Assembly (NCBI GenBank): GCA_963930655.1
Contig: OZ005620.1
Location: forward strand, 945,001 to 1,009,000
Direction of reading: 5' to 3'
DNA length: 64,000 nt
Source of the DNA: Myrica gale
Lineage: Eukaryota; Streptophyta; Magnoliopsida; Fagales; Myricaceae
The translations under genes were made by a program, and so were the position numbers. Positions 47,601 to 63,500 of the stretch are shown here, piece after piece (positions within the stretch are counted from its first letter, which is position 1; each line of letters opens with the position of its first letter). The notes under the pieces are model-generated. The model ran no database searches. It saw only the letters and a list, made by a program, of their open reading frames with translations, and was not told the origin of the DNA.

Positions 47601-49308
47601 GAGCTTGTCTCATAAGTTATTCACTTCTCAAGTCCTTGCAAAGCTTCGCTTGGATATCGAATGCAAGGCAGTAGTTTTCATATTGTCAGCTTTTCTAGGG
47701 GTACTAAAATATGTGTTTCAGCTTCTCTTTGACGCTGTAATGATCTTCCATGGGGTGCGTATGATAATACACATTTTTTTGAATATCCTATTAGGTTCAA
47801 TATGATTGCGGTTTGCACAATTAGATCGTTGAATCTGTTGATTTTGAAGGTTAAAAAGTTATGGGTCTTTTTCTCTGTTTTCTGATTCTCATGTGTATTT
47901 GTTTTCTATGTTACTGAGTGACAGATTCAGACTCGGCCTGTTCTTCTAGGAGTGGATCAGATGCTGCGAAAGCGTCAGTTTCTGCTATTGATGTTAAGGT
48001 ATACCTTAGCATCAGTAAACTTCTTTTAGGAAGACCATGGACAGCGTTATCCTCCCCCTCTCGGTGGAGAAGTTTTCTCATGTCTTCTTTCTATGGCAGG
48101 GAAACTTGGGCACTGAAGCTACTTTAGATCGAAAGAAAAGCGATCTTGGAGATTCAGCAATTGAAAATAGCGACTTTCTAGGTTATATTTGTGACATGTG
48201 GATGTTCTTGGATTATTGTCCTTGGAGGTATTTAGTATTGGCAAGTGTTCTGAAGCTTGCCTCCTACTTTTGCAGATTCATTACAAGGGGTGGGTCTAGT
48301 TGAGCACGAGTCTGAGTGCAAGCCAATTTCTGCCGAGGCAGATGACCGTCAAGAGGGTAAGCATGAAATCATGAAGAAAACTATCTGCTGTTAGTTTGGC
48401 GCATCATCTCACAGCTTCATGCCCTAACATTATAGGGGAGAGTGCTCCTACCGAGAGGCAAGTCTCCCCCGGGAAGCTTTATCGTGCAGCTTTATTGAGG
48501 AGTCGTTTTGCTGACACCATACTTAAAGCTCGAGAAAAGGGACTTGAAAAGGTTGGTTTCACACCTAGGATTGCTATTTTTTGTACCCTTGAAGTACTTG
48601 AGATTTTGTAACTTACCATGTGGTACTGGCTGCGTTAAGGGTGAAAAGCGGGATCCCGAGAAACTGCGACTTGAGAGAGAGGAACTTGAAAGGCGGCAGA
48701 AAGAAGGTTCGTATTGCACTGCCTTGAGCATTTTTTCGGTCATCAATGTGCATCTATCTGCTGGTAGTTGAATTTAATCAGTTACGAAGCTATTCCAGGT
48801 ATTGATTTCTTGCATTTTGTCATCAGAAAAGGCTCGATTGCAAGCTGAGGCCAAGGCTGCTGAAGAGTTTCGACGAAAGGCTGAGGCAGAAGCTACAGCT
48901 GAAGCTAAAAGGAAGAGGGAACTAGAGAGAGAAGCTGCACGTCAGGCATTGCTGAAGGTAAGGTTGACAGATGGTCATGTTGCGATGGCTTCTCTGGAAG
49001 GCTATTATAAAGCTTCCGAATTTTTGCAGATGGAGAAAACTGTGGATATCAATGAGAACAGTCAATTTATGGAAGATCTAGAAATGCTTAGGGCTGCCCA
49101 CGATGAAAATCTACCAAGTCTTACGAAAGAGATGAGCCCAGAGCATTCTCAAGATGGGTTTAGTAGTTTTAAACTTCAGGGTAGTAACCCCTTGGAACAA
49201 CTTGGACTATACATGAAGGTTGATGATGAAGATGAAGAAGAAGAAGGCGAGCCACCCAAAAGGGATCCAAAACCAGCAAATGATGTTGAGGAAGGAGAAA
49301 TTGATTGA
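44613..49308 (+). CDS. GTE8-like BET bromodomain transcription factor
   Basis: A 786-aa nuclear protein in ten coding exons: 44613-45935, 46041-46089, 46178-46336, 47925-47998, 48100-48181, 48276-48356, 48436-48551, 48640-48706, 48827-48957, 49030-49308. It starts at [10 protein letters not shown] single bromodomain spans residues about 207-310 ([28 protein letters not shown], and the acetyl-lysine-contacting Asn in [11 protein letters not shown]). An NET domain spans about 360-430 ([13 protein letters not shown], then [20 protein letters not shown]). After a Ser-rich stretch comes an acidic and Lys/Arg/Glu coiled coil ([15 protein letters not shown]), ending EEGEID. This order matches the plant GTE8/GTE10 subgroup, which binds acetylated histones and regulates transcription. 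The length is close to Arabidopsis GTE8. The third intron is about 1.6 kb, and the last is 72 bp with no stop codon. Confidence 0.93.
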
Positions 49309-50272
49309 TGAGAGTAATTTCTTCAATCTGTCGAACGGGTTGAACAGGCTGAGGAACGAGACTTTGAGATGGTCATCCCGGTCAACACTAGCCATGCACC
49401 TTGTATCTCCATTTGCATCCTTTTCAGCTTTCCGGGCCGGATTCCCGTCACATGGCGGGCTTTAAACCTTTGAAAAAAGTGAAGATGGAATACCAGAAGC
49501 ATGATCGGCAGCTGAGAGGGTTTGGGGTTGGGGTTCTTTATCATAAAATACTTGGTTTGGATTGGGGTGCGGTGTGGAATTGTGAAACGTAGCTTCTGTG
49601 ACACCTCTGAAGGGTGGATTATGGGTTTTTTTGATAGAGGAGATGTACCATATCAGGATATTCAATTTTTTGTTTGTAAAAAGAGGAAAATTCATATAGT
49701 ACTTCGCTCATGTTCATTTCTGACGGGCAGCTTAAGTGTAAATTATACAAATCGGACGCAAATGGCGTTCATCCATTTCTTCTCAACTTTTCCCAAGTCA
49801 TTGGTCGGGGAGTGATTTCCGACTTGTGCAAGTTTTGCATGTGCAGCCAAAGTCCCTTTATTTGAGCATCTCTCTCTCGCTGTCTCATGTTTTGGTCTCA
49901 GTGCAGAGCCAAAATTCTTGGAGAGACCATTTACTATGGGAAAAGGTTTCATTGAATGTTAAAAGGGTGATGTTGGGCTACTAAAAATTTTTCTAACACA
50001 CCAAAATTCAATACAAATTTCGATTTTCATATAAAAATTTAATGCCTTGAAAAAAAAATTGAGTGAAAAACGGCCGAGTACGTAGGCGAAACTGTAATCT
50101 CAGAGAAAAGGACGCGCGCCATCTTCTCCCGGTCGATCGCTGCGCCACTTCGAGTCTGTTTTCTTGGTTGTTCTTTCTGAAGAAAAGGAACCAAAATTTC
50201 CTGTACAGTTGCTCTGTCAGACTGTCACTGCTGCTGGAGACGCTCTTGGGCCCCAGCGTTTTCAGGTTCTCG
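49309..50272. other. GTE 3' UTR and intergenic
   Basis: The GTE 3' UTR runs on to perhaps 49750. The rest is upstream sequence of the KAR pseudogene. No further gene seen. Confidence 0.4.
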
Positions 50273-50562
50273 ATGGCCGCAGCCACTTTCGCTTTCAACT
50301 CCACTGCAGCTTCGGCAAAAATCTCCCAATTCTCTTGCCTCCGAGTCCGTCTCAACCTACGGCCTCCGCTTGCCGCCTCAATCAGATCGCCTTGCCTCTT
50401 TTCTCAGCTTCGATTCACAACCTCCTCCTCCTCTGGTAAATATGACTTCTCAACTATCTGTACAGTAATGTGTCTCTTTCATTTTGTACAAGTATGTGTT
50501 ATGGATTGCTTTAAATGCTTTCAAGGTGTTAGAGCTCAGGTTGCTGCTGTTGAGCAATCTAG

Positions 50563-50733
<171 letters not shown>

Positions 50734-50858
50734 TAGGAAATAGTATAATATGTGTGTATATACATATATACACATGCACTGTGTTGGTAGGAGACTGCTG
50801 CATGCCAAAAAAATTTACTCTGGGTGTCACAGCAAGATACTTTGTTTCTTGATCTAAG

Positions 50859-51027
50859 GTTATGTTTGTGTTGTAAAATTTTTGGTATTGGGTTTAGAGT
50901 TGATATTGGGTTTAGTGAAAAAGTGAAGAGAGGTAATTTTTTATATTTTTTTATGGGAGAGAGAGATTTAGTATTTTAATGGGAGTTGGTGAAATATTTT
51001 GTGAAATATTTGGTGCAAACGCAGCCA
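50859..51027. repeat. MITE-like unit, 'CTGCGTTTG' family
   Basis: Begins TTATGTTTGTGTTGTAAAATTTT and ends GGTGCAAACGCAGCC, so the ends are inverted versions of a GCTGCGTTTG word. The interior shares TTGGGTTTAGTGAAAAAGTG with the units at 36628-37022 (opposite strand) and 54938-55118. Confidence 0.55.
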
Positions 51028-51152
51028 AGTTATATGTACGGAATGATACGAATATATTGTCTATTTTTGTGCATGCCACCGGTTGATCCCTCTTTACGCT
51101 ATAGCATTGTTGCTACTTCCTAGTAACCACTGAAGCTTGTGTTATTGGCGAG

Positions 51153-51829
51153 TAGGAGTGTTCATTTGCACTGACGGTGACCGTTTTAACTGCTAAAACC
51201 TTCACCGCTACCGCTACCGTAACCGGTAAGGACGGTTACTGTACCTTAGCGGTGCGATGGCGGTGTCAAATATATGATTATGTCAATTGCGGTGACGGTG
51301 CCTTTACTATCGTTAACCATCTCTAGTTGAGACTTGAGATGATTATTGATTATGTGACATACTTTTGTCGGGCTTTTGTTAGAATATGTTAGTTGGTTTA
51401 TGTCACATCGTTGGACACTTTTATTAGACTTTAGTCTTTATGTTTGAATATGATATTATATTGGACTTTTGGACAACTTATTATATTTGTCATGATTATT
51501 AATGATTATGATATTATGTTTGAATATGTTATGATATTTGTCCATTTGATATGATTATTAATTATGATATTATGTTGGAAATTTTAAAAGTCCAAAATAG
51601 TGAAAAAATTAAAAAGTCCAAGGAAAAAGCTCATTTTTTTGACACAACGGTTATACAGTTTAAGCGGTTATCGTATAACCGTTACCGTTAATACCGTCAC
51701 CGGTAAAAACTGTTATTGTGCCTTAGCGGTGCGGTGACCGTGTCAATTATGTGATTCCGTCAATTGCGGTGACGGTGACGGTGACGGTTTTTACCAAACC
51801 GTCACCTACACTACCATTAATCACCCCTA
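51153..51829. mobile_element. hAT-type MITE in KAR pseudogene intron
   Basis: The element starts TAGGAGTG and ends CACCCCTA, a short inverted repeat with one mismatch. It is flanked by TTGGCGAG (51145-51152) and TTGACGAG (51830-51837), an 8-bp target duplication with one mismatch. Both subterminal 150-bp regions are packed with ACGGTGACGG / CCGTTACCG words that are complementary to each other, whereas the middle is AT-rich and non-coding. This is the architecture of a non-autonomous hAT element of 677 bp. Confidence 0.75.
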
Positions 51830-52764
51830 TTGACGAGGGCGGCCAATCACACTCTGACTCATTGTCAAGCTTCTTTAAGAATTGTAGCTACTTGTATCAA
51901 TCCTCCTTTTGTTATTATTAGTTTGACCGCCGTATTACAGGTCCTCGTAAACTATGCAAGGTCATCAAAGGAAGCTGAAGAAGTTTCCAAGGAGGTTGTT
52001 CTCTTCCTTTCTAATTCAGATGCCCAATGTTACTTATTGCAACTATTACTTATAATCGTTCCCAAATAGTGACATTTTGGATAAATTAGAATGGACTACG
52101 TCACAATACCGAGTGCTTAGTCAGGGAACCAAACCAGTGTGAATCCTTACGTCTTTCCTTGCAGATTGAGGCATGTGGTGGTCAAAATTATGATAAAAAA
52201 GAGAAAGGTATTCATCATCCTGGCTTTCTTTTCTTTTCGGCAAATAGAGACATGATTTAAGCAAATGAATGTCCGCTATATGAAATCAACAAAGAGTCCC
52301 AACTAAATAATATACAAAAACAGAGTAAGTGATATATGCAGCAGGGATGCCCATAGATCAACTTTAGCGGGGATAATGGTGAATTCTGGCCCCAGTTGTG
52401 TTGAAAGAGCTACACTTGTCAGTAGGTCAGCTTTCAGCAGCAATTTATAGCTTCAATTTCTATGAACCCTCCCATTTCAGTAAGATAGTTTGTCGATGTC
52501 TAGAATATTGCCTTCATTCAGGAAGGAGCATCTCTTGGACTTTGGGCTCTGAAAGTTTAAGTAAATCAAAACTGTGAATATAAGAAACTAATGCCTAATC
52601 TCTGTTTACACATTCCAGCTAATGCCTATCAGCTTGTTTGTGCATTCAGACTAGCCTGCATTTAATACTGTTTGACTTTTGCAGTTGACAAGTGCAATTG
52701 AAATTTCAATGTACTTTTTCCTGAAATTATGCGTCCAGCCAGGTCATCCTTCTTTTGCTTTTAG

Positions 52765-55658
<2,894 letters not shown>

Positions 55659-57645
55659 ATGGAAGCTCAGACAGTGTTCGGAGGAACTCCATCTCTGTCA
55701 TCATCTCTTGCACGCTCATCAACTCGGAGAGCTTGCAGCTTATCCTACCCCCACACGCCTCTCCTGCGCTCCACCCACCACCTCCACTTAGCTGCATTTC
55801 ACCCAAAATCCCATCTTTTCTCAAATTTCCCATCTCGTCTCCATGCCAAAACCCTCTCCCATACCACTAAGCCCCACATCTTCCTTCCCCACTTGGTTGC
55901 TTCCATGGTTTTCTTCTCACCCTTCTGTTTTTCCTTCTTTTACCTCAAATTATTAAGACTGCGTTGACTTTCCTTTCATTTCCTTCAGTATTTGCCAAGT
56001 TTATTAGAACCCCCATTGCATTTGACAATAGTAACTCTCTTTTCTTTGGCGTGCGTCTTCATGTTGTGCAGGAACAAGTTGAAGAGACTTACATAATGGT
56101 GAAACCAGACGGTTTTCAACGTGGACTCGTAAGCTTTACTCTGATTTGGTTGCAATTCTTGAGAATCCTATCTGATGTTTGGTTGTTGAGGGAGCATAGG
56201 AAAATGTTTAGCATTTTACAATATCTGTGAGAGTGTGACCTTAGAAGACATAAACCTGCGGTATATTGAGGTCTTGAGCTTAATTGCTTGTCTTGGGAAA
56301 GGGAAATTTATCATTTTTGGGGGAACCCTTTATCTTGGAATTCTTAGCTGTCAGGTGGGGCTTTCGTTTTATGGTGCATAAGCGAGCATTTTAATTTATT
56401 TTTTCCTGGCTTGAATTTATCTAATTGGGTCGAGTTGTTATAGGTTGGAGAGATTATTTCAAGGTTTGAGAAGAAGGGATTTAAACTGACAGGCTTGAAG
56501 CTCTTTCAATGCCCAAAGGACTTGGCAGAGGTTTGTCAGAGCATTGAGATATGTATTTACTTGACAATTTGAAATGGAAAAGCCCAAGTCAGTATTTCTG
56601 TATCATTATCGAGAATCAGATTGGCTTGTTTTCATATTCTGTGAGTTCAAGTAAACCAAAAGTTTTTAACATTTGTTATTTAAAATAATTGGGGAGGGAC
56701 TGGAGCACTACAAGGGGATGCGCAGTCCTGACAATCAACAGCACAATAATTTTGCCAATTTCATATCTCTTATAGTTAGCATTACTTTGATGGTTACTTG
56801 AGCATTCTTTTTTACATCCTCTTTGTGATGTTTAAGTTATTATGATTTGATGCGTATCGCTTATGTACAGGAGCATTATAAGGATCTTAAGGCAAAGTCT
56901 TTCTTCCCTAAGCTGATTGAGTACATTACTTCAGGTCCAGTTGTTTGCATGGTATGGTTAACCTATCTTTCCCTCAACCCTCACACATCTGCATAGTAAA
57001 TAAGGAGTGTGAAATATTTGAGTGTTAAGCTATTTCCACAAAAGTGATCATCATGTATTTTGCAAGGCTTGGGAGGGTGTTGGTGTGGTTGCATCAGCAC
57101 GTAAGCTTATAGGTTCTACAGATCCTCTACAAGCTAACCCTGGCACCATAAGAGGGGACCTTGCTGTTCAAACAGGAAGGTTAGTGCTTTTAGTCTTTGG
57201 TGCTTGACTATTTTTTGTGCACTTCCATCATAACGGGTTGCAAAGAATGGTTTATTTGTTAGAAAATTATTTGCCTAGTGACAAGGACTTAAGATGACAA
57301 TATTTGGCAGGAATGTGATTCATGGGAGTGACAGCCCCGAGAATGGCAAGCGTGAAATAGGTAATATCACGTTAGGCTCAACAATGATCTTGCATTCAGG
57401 TCATAGTTTGAGTTCAAATACCTCCAACTGTCATGCATCACAGTCACGGGACTCCTCCTTTGTTTTGTGTTTTTAGCTATATTTCATGTTTTCAGTTTGA
57501 ACTGCTATCAATAATCCTGTAGCTTGATGGAGACTAAGAAATTCTTTTCTTCTCTCCCATAATTTGCTTCTTTGCAGCTCTCTGGTTCAAGGAAGGTGAA
57601 CTATGTCAGTGGACACCAGCCCAGGCGCCATGGCTAAGGGAGTGA
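55659..57645 (+). CDS. Chloroplast nucleoside diphosphate kinase (NDPK2-like)
   Basis: A 234-aa NDP kinase, which moves the gamma-phosphate of ATP to other NDPs through a phospho-histidine. Seven exons: 55659-55907, 56072-56128, 56444-56530, 56871-56951, 57067-57179, 57311-57360, 57578-57645, all GT/AG and in frame. The first exon (83 aa) is a Ser/His/Pro-rich transit peptide. The catalytic domain follows: [20 protein letters not shown], then [17 protein letters not shown], then [20 protein letters not shown], then the active-site histidine in [16 protein letters not shown], ending [11 protein letters not shown]. Length and layout match plant NDPK2, which also has signalling roles in Arabidopsis (phytochrome and stress). 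Plastid location is inferred from the leader. Confidence 0.95.
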
Positions 57646-58154
57646 TCTTTCACCCGACACTCAATTCTCTGACTAATGCACTTTTAAAGAAGCTTTGAGC
57701 ACTTGTGTTTTTAATGTCAAGTAATTTGCTTCTGTGATTTTAAGCAGTCCATGTAATTTTTATTGTTAAACCGACTTCACAGAAGATTTTCGGGAAATTT
57801 CAGTTCTTGATTTTTGTCAGTTATATGGATGTTCTCAATCATGGGATATTGCACACACACACACCACCAGAGAGAGAGAGTTTGATGCTTAGGGCTGAAC
57901 CAAATGTATACAACAATGGCACAATGCTAAAACTTCGATGCTTGATTCTCTTTTCTTCAATTAAATATCTCCCATACGTGGGCTGATAAAGAGTACAACA
58001 GTAAAATAGGTTTCGAACTAGATGAGCTTACAGAAGAGCATAGCAAGCTAACGTTAAGCATCCAACCAAATACAAGCTGAATGCTTAATCCAGATCACAA
58101 AATCTCCGCTCAGATCTTTTACATAGGGGAAAACGGCAAAGAGCTGGTACATTC
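57646..58154. other. Convergent 3' flanks
   Basis: Intergenic sequence between NDPK2-like (plus) and the unknown 171-aa gene (minus), holding both presumed 3' UTRs. A short CA repeat followed by GA repeat occurs at about 57851-57881. Confidence 0.5.
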
Positions 58155-59457
58155 CTAATCCATCTGCAGTACCACGCTACCAAGAGATTGACAGTCAGTT
58201 GAACTTGTAGAAACACTGGCAAAGCAATTATCCTCTGCTGGCGTCACATCCTCACATGATAAGTCTGCAACCTCTCGAGATTTGTTGTATTTAGAGAAGA
58301 GGTCAAGAACAGAAATATTCCTGTTCCGTTGGTGTCTCGTGCTTGCCATACAATGAGAATCAGCCGCGCCTGGTGAACTTCGTTCTGCAGAACAGTCTGC
58401 ATCCATCGCCATTTCCTCATGGGGGGAGAATCCAGTGTCTTGAGAACTATTCGAAGCACTTACAGTCCCAGAACAGGATGAGCTTACACAACAGTTGATT
58501 TCTATCTGCACCGTCTGCTCGGAGGGTAAACTTAGCTGACGTTGAGAACCTAATTTGAGCTTCATCAGTGTTTCCTCTGCAGCAAAAACAATTGAGCTTA
58601 GTACGTTGCCCATGATTGCAGCATACCATAAATGATGAAATGGCAGGAGTTCTATAGGGTGACAAATTCCGAAGGAAACTGCTTTCCACGAACCCCTTCA
58701 TATTTCAGCCTAGACTCCATAAAACTTCAAATACCGCAACCAAATTTTACCTCCTTTGCGTTTCTCCTAGCCAACCAAAATTATAGGCAGTAATGGTGAA
58801 GCCCATTACCATTCATTGTTTAGAACACCCGTATTTTTACTTTTTGTACCTGAAGCAGCTTCAGCTTGAAATTAAACTTCTTCAATGACGTCAATCACTC
58901 TCACATTTCGTATTGATTCAAAAAGAAAATGTGGCAAGGAAAGCAAGATGAGAAAGCCAATGAGTAGAAAAAGTCGTGCAAGCAACCTTCCTTTATTGGG
59001 CAAAATCCTGCTGAGGTTGTTTCGAGAATAAACCCTCCTTCAAATGAAACACAATTACCAAAACTAGTAATAAAATTCGTGTATTCCCAGCATTTCTCGA
59101 GCAACTCTACGATGTATCCTTTTTCAGACTTTCCTATCCCCAATCATTACCCACGGAAAATTTTTCCACTTATGAACTTCCCGTTTAACATCCCGATTTC
59201 ACCACGAACACATTCCCATTTAAACTTACCTTCGTCTTCTTTTACTTCATTTTCTCTCAGCACCCATTCATAAAAAGCATAAATTCAGCATCAGAAATGA
59301 CAAAAAGGAAAAAGGGGAGAACAATCCCTGAAAAAAGCAAGCTGAGAGGGATAGAGAGGTTACCGTAGATAGAGAGAGGATCTTCTTTGAATAGATTAGA
59401 TGGCGGTCGCTGCAAGCTCTCCGGCGACGAAGACGAAGCTCTGATCCTCCCAAACAT
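58155..59457 (-). CDS. Uncharacterised plant protein, 171 aa
   Basis: Two exons on the minus strand, 59457-59364 and 58576-58155, joined by GT/AG with the codon split after its first base. The protein starts MFGRIRASSSSPESLQRPPS and continues LFKEDPLSIY, then ETLMKLKLGSQRQLSLP. The middle is Ser/Cys-rich, followed by a basic stretch with RHQRNRNISVLDLFSKYNKS near the C-terminal third. No known domain, signal peptide or membrane segment is visible. An unspliced start at 58613 (MGNVLSS) is possible but lies in the intron. I recall similar short proteins in other dicots but no function. It is probably soluble and perhaps nuclear or cytosolic. Confidence 0.7.
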
Positions 59458-60547
59458 TCTCTCTCTCTCTCGCTGTCTTGCGGCCAGATAGGAAAGAGAG
59501 ACAAGCTACTCGGATCAAGTTTAAAAGCAAGATTATCTGTGACGCGGGAGGGATCAAAGAAGAGCGGGAATCGTACTCTACACGATTCATCTTTTCGCTG
59601 CACATAGGAATGGGCAATAACTGTAATTTTGGGCCCTAATCCGGCCCATTAGATTATCGTAGACTGGCCTAAAGAAGGTCTAATGAGCTCATGGGCTTGA
59701 TACTAATTCATTCTGATCGAGCTACCAGACATCAGCCCACCCTATACGCTTTTGTGCTAAAGCCCAAGTGATTGCATGTTGTGCCAATATGCTCAAGGCT
59801 ACGTTTTTTTCGGGTGTTTGTGAGAATGGTGAGACCTATAAAAGAGTCCCAATTACTGGGCACTTGAGCTGATAGTCGAGAACATACCTACTTACAAGGC
59901 GGGATAAAAACATTTTAAGCAAAGTGCTGCTGCAGTGGCGGCAGTAGGTGATATATAGATTTTAATGGAACTACTTAACTTAGGGGTGAAACTTGGAGAA
60001 GCAAACCCGTTTGAGACAAATATTCTCTTGGAAAATTTTGCAAAAAGCACTGGAGAACTTCCAGAACTTCAAATTCCATCAGCAAGAAGCTTACGGTGAT
60101 AGTATATGAGATCAAATGACAGATGATAATTTGCAACAAATGGATTTTCTCTTTCTTTCCTTTCTGTTCCTTCTATAATTAAACAAATAGGAAATGTTTG
60201 ATTAGTATATTAGCAAACAATAACAAACATGAACATCTCCAAATCCCCGCATGTCAACAAGCCCTACTACTGTCTTCGAATTAATCTTCTTAATAAACTG
60301 CGTCTTCGAGTCCTAGGCTTCATATCCTTACCTGAAAGCGGACCAGTTAAGGATTTTAAGCATGAATATACAAATGGAAGACGATCTTTTTCCCATGGAC
60401 ACAGTGATTCCAGTTTCAGGCATAGGATACACTCAAAACATGAAGTTGCAGCAAAATATTGACAAATCGAAAAGGAAAAAAAAAAGACTGACAAGACGCG
60501 AAAGACACCATCCAGCATGAGAAAATGAACGCAGGAAAAAAGCAGCC
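59458..60547. other. Upstream of the 171-aa gene; site II cluster
   Basis: TGGGCC/GGCCCA words (TTGGGCCCTAA, CGGCCCATTAG, CATGGGCTTG, CAGCCCACC, AAGCCCAAG) cluster at about 59629-59768, upstream of the minus-strand start. The remainder, towards 60547, is the 3' flank of the ABC1K gene. No other gene is seen. Confidence 0.45.
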
Positions 60548-63500
60548 TCAAGCAAATGAATGTCTGTGGATTAAACTTATAAGATCAGAAGGGGCACCTT
60601 TTAACCTGCCAGCACGATACAAAGCTTCTTCAGCAATGGGTCTCCACTGTTCCGCACAAGAGTAGTTGATTCCCAAACCGACACTAAGTCCTCTCAAGAG
60701 ATGTACCGTCCGAAGAACAGAAAACAGCTCCTCTGGGAAAGCCTGCCATAGCCAGGACCGAACAAGGGAACAAATATGTAGTTGAGGAGAAGAAATGTAA
60801 CAGCATAACATGTCCGACAACAAACTGCCTACTTAATCCCCTAGCATCCCAATTCCAAGCTCACTCTTTCAAGTCCGTTATGGTGACAGCATTTCTGCAT
60901 TGTATTTTAATATGATCTGGAATCTTATGCATCCTTACATTTGAGTAAATATGGGGAAAAGAAGATTAAAAGAAAACAAATAGACAAAAGTAGTGTCTGT
61001 ACTAGACTTGGTAGCACATGAACATGTAAGCAAATATAATATGTGCATGTGTGTTCTTCTAGCAGAATTGTCCCCAAACTAAAGACACGGGATGAAAGGT
61101 CAGAATCAAAAGCTTACCTGAACAGCAATTTTTTTAATAGAAGATTCTTCCGAGAAAGGTTGTAGCATCATCACTCCAGGGGGTAGTTTTGTATCAAACA
61201 TAGTCTGTGCCAACTTCAGCATTTCGTGTTCTTCATTTTCACATTTGCTTAAGGTATCAATGCCGAGCTCCCTATGAAATAAGAGAAATTAATTAGATAA
61301 AACATTCTCAAAAAGCTATGGCACATCACCTCAAACCTATCCCTGTGTCCCACAAGCTGAACTATTAGCATACAACTGACATTCATTTAACAAAATCTAG
61401 GTGTCAGTTAATGAGGATCTCAACCTCTCATTTCTCTTGTTCGTTTTACCAAATGCTCAAATGTGTAGTCTGTAGCACAATTTTTTTGGGGGTATAGTTC
61501 TTGGCAAACCAACTACCAATTTTACAAGTAAAGGAAACAAACTCCCTTGCGGGCAATGTTTGGTACCTGTAGCTCTCGGACGCTCTTTTGGGATCACTAT
61601 CAGCAATGGCAAGAACAAGTTTAGCATAACCAAGCCTCAAATTTTCTGGGAGATCCTTCACTTGTCCATAGTCTAACAAGCCAACCTGATTTTGGGGTAA
61701 AATATTTGTCATGCAAAAATAACATCAAGTAATTTACAATTCTAAGCTATTAAGGTGATGTTTGGCAAGCTAAAAGTTTTCATATTTCAAGTTTCTACTA
61801 AATTTTTTGAGAGATTAACTTTTATGGGGGTTTGTGAAAAGTTGGTGAAATTTTTTAAGAATGTTTGATTGTAAATTGATTTTTATGAGAGTCTATGAAA
61901 AAGTGTAGAGATAGATGATTTGATGAAATTTTTTTATGAAAAAATATTTGAGTGTGAAAAAATGTGGAGAGATAATTTGATAAGAGTTTTTTTTAATGAA
62001 AAGGTGGTGGAGTTTGTGTGAAAATTTTAAGATTTTGTTGTTTGGCCGTAAAACAAATTTCCCAAAAAAGTGAAAAGAGAAACCTAAGTAGCATTCCAGG
62101 AAATGCTGAGCATGAATAAAACACGAAAAATCATAGCAGTATCGAATAACCAAAAAAGCCTGCAATGGGTCTTTAACTGAAACTGGGACAAGAGGTGAAC
62201 GGATATTGGTTGCCCACTTGCCTCTGAACCTTTACAGATCAGTATATTTCCTGGATGTGGATCAGCATGGAAGAAACCACTCGTCAGAATCATTTGCCCA
62301 TATGCCAGGGTCAAACTTTGAAGAATTTTCCTGCAGTTACAAAACATTCAATTACTCTGCTCCATTAATTAGAGGAAGATGAAATCTACTGCAATTAGCA
62401 AGGTGATCCACAGAAAGTGGATCATTAGGGAATTGTTGAAAAGGATTATAACTTTACTAAAAAATTCATAGAAATCTACAACAAGAAACTTGATCCCAGA
62501 AAATCATATGTTACAAGTTAAGGACAGGCGCCCCTTTTCAGAGGAATAAATATAGGAAGGCAAAAAGAATATGCTATCCAGTTGCACATGAACCAAGAAG
62601 TCACCTACCAGCAAAATAAGGAACTCAAAGAGAATGGCAATTTCTTATAAAAGTTGGAATTATTTAATGGCTTAAAAGTTTATATGAAAGAACTGAGAGT
62701 CGACTCAACATTAAGAAAAAAAATAGTGTGGCCAAAGGACCTCATACTCTCAGGGATAGTCTAGACGCTTACTTCTTTGCTGCTTCTGCAATCTTCCCAT
62801 GAGGATCTACTCCCCTCTTTGCTATTTCATCACCAAGGTTCAGGATTGGAATTCCATTGATAAATTCCATCACTAAGACCCTCCTAACCAAACAGAGAAC
62901 AAATGATCAGCAAAAGGTTTCATCAAGAGACATTATTGTATCAGTAATTCAGTAGTGCAACAACTTGTTAGAGGGGGATTGGGAAAATACGTAGAAACAA
63001 AGTTACCATAGTCTTTAGTTAAAAAAAGTCTACATATCTTGATCTATAGCTAAATGAGTTCTATTTTTGTATCTGATGTATACAAATGAAGACAGCAATA
63101 CATACATCCCAAAATGACATAACTATGATCCTAGTCCATGAATGCAAGTCCTGACCACATGAAACACATACCTGCTGACCAAGTTCCTTATTGGCCGTGG
63201 AACCAAAACAGGAGACTTTTTGTTGTTCTCATATAGAAAATGTCGAATCTTATCCATAGCATTAGCCTCCCTAACGAAGTCAAATTCATATCCAATCTTC
63301 AATGGCATAAATGGAAAAGAATTAGCATCCAGATATTGATGGTCAAACTCATGCAAGAAGAACAACTACATCTGTAGAACCTGGAAAGCATTGCAGTAAA
63401 TAGTATACATTCAACAAATAAGGACCTAAGACCTCCACGATGAAGAACCCAAAGCAACAACTGAACCATCTTTTCATTGTCCCCTGGCGACTGGTGTTGT

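Noticed and set aside
57405..57460. tRNA-like TTTGAGTTCAAATACCTCC stretch
   Set aside because: It lies in an NDPK intron and no acceptor or anticodon stem could be paired around it.
58155..58613. Single-exon 152-aa reading starting at MGNVLSS
   Set aside because: The first 13 codons lie before a good TTTTGCTGCAG acceptor at 58577, and an upstream exon joins in frame with a more plausible start; kept only as an alternative.
61750..62060. Possible MITE in ABC1K intron (repeated TGTTTGGC words)
   Set aside because: The repeated end words are in direct, not inverted, orientation and no target duplication was seen; left as AT-rich intron sequence.
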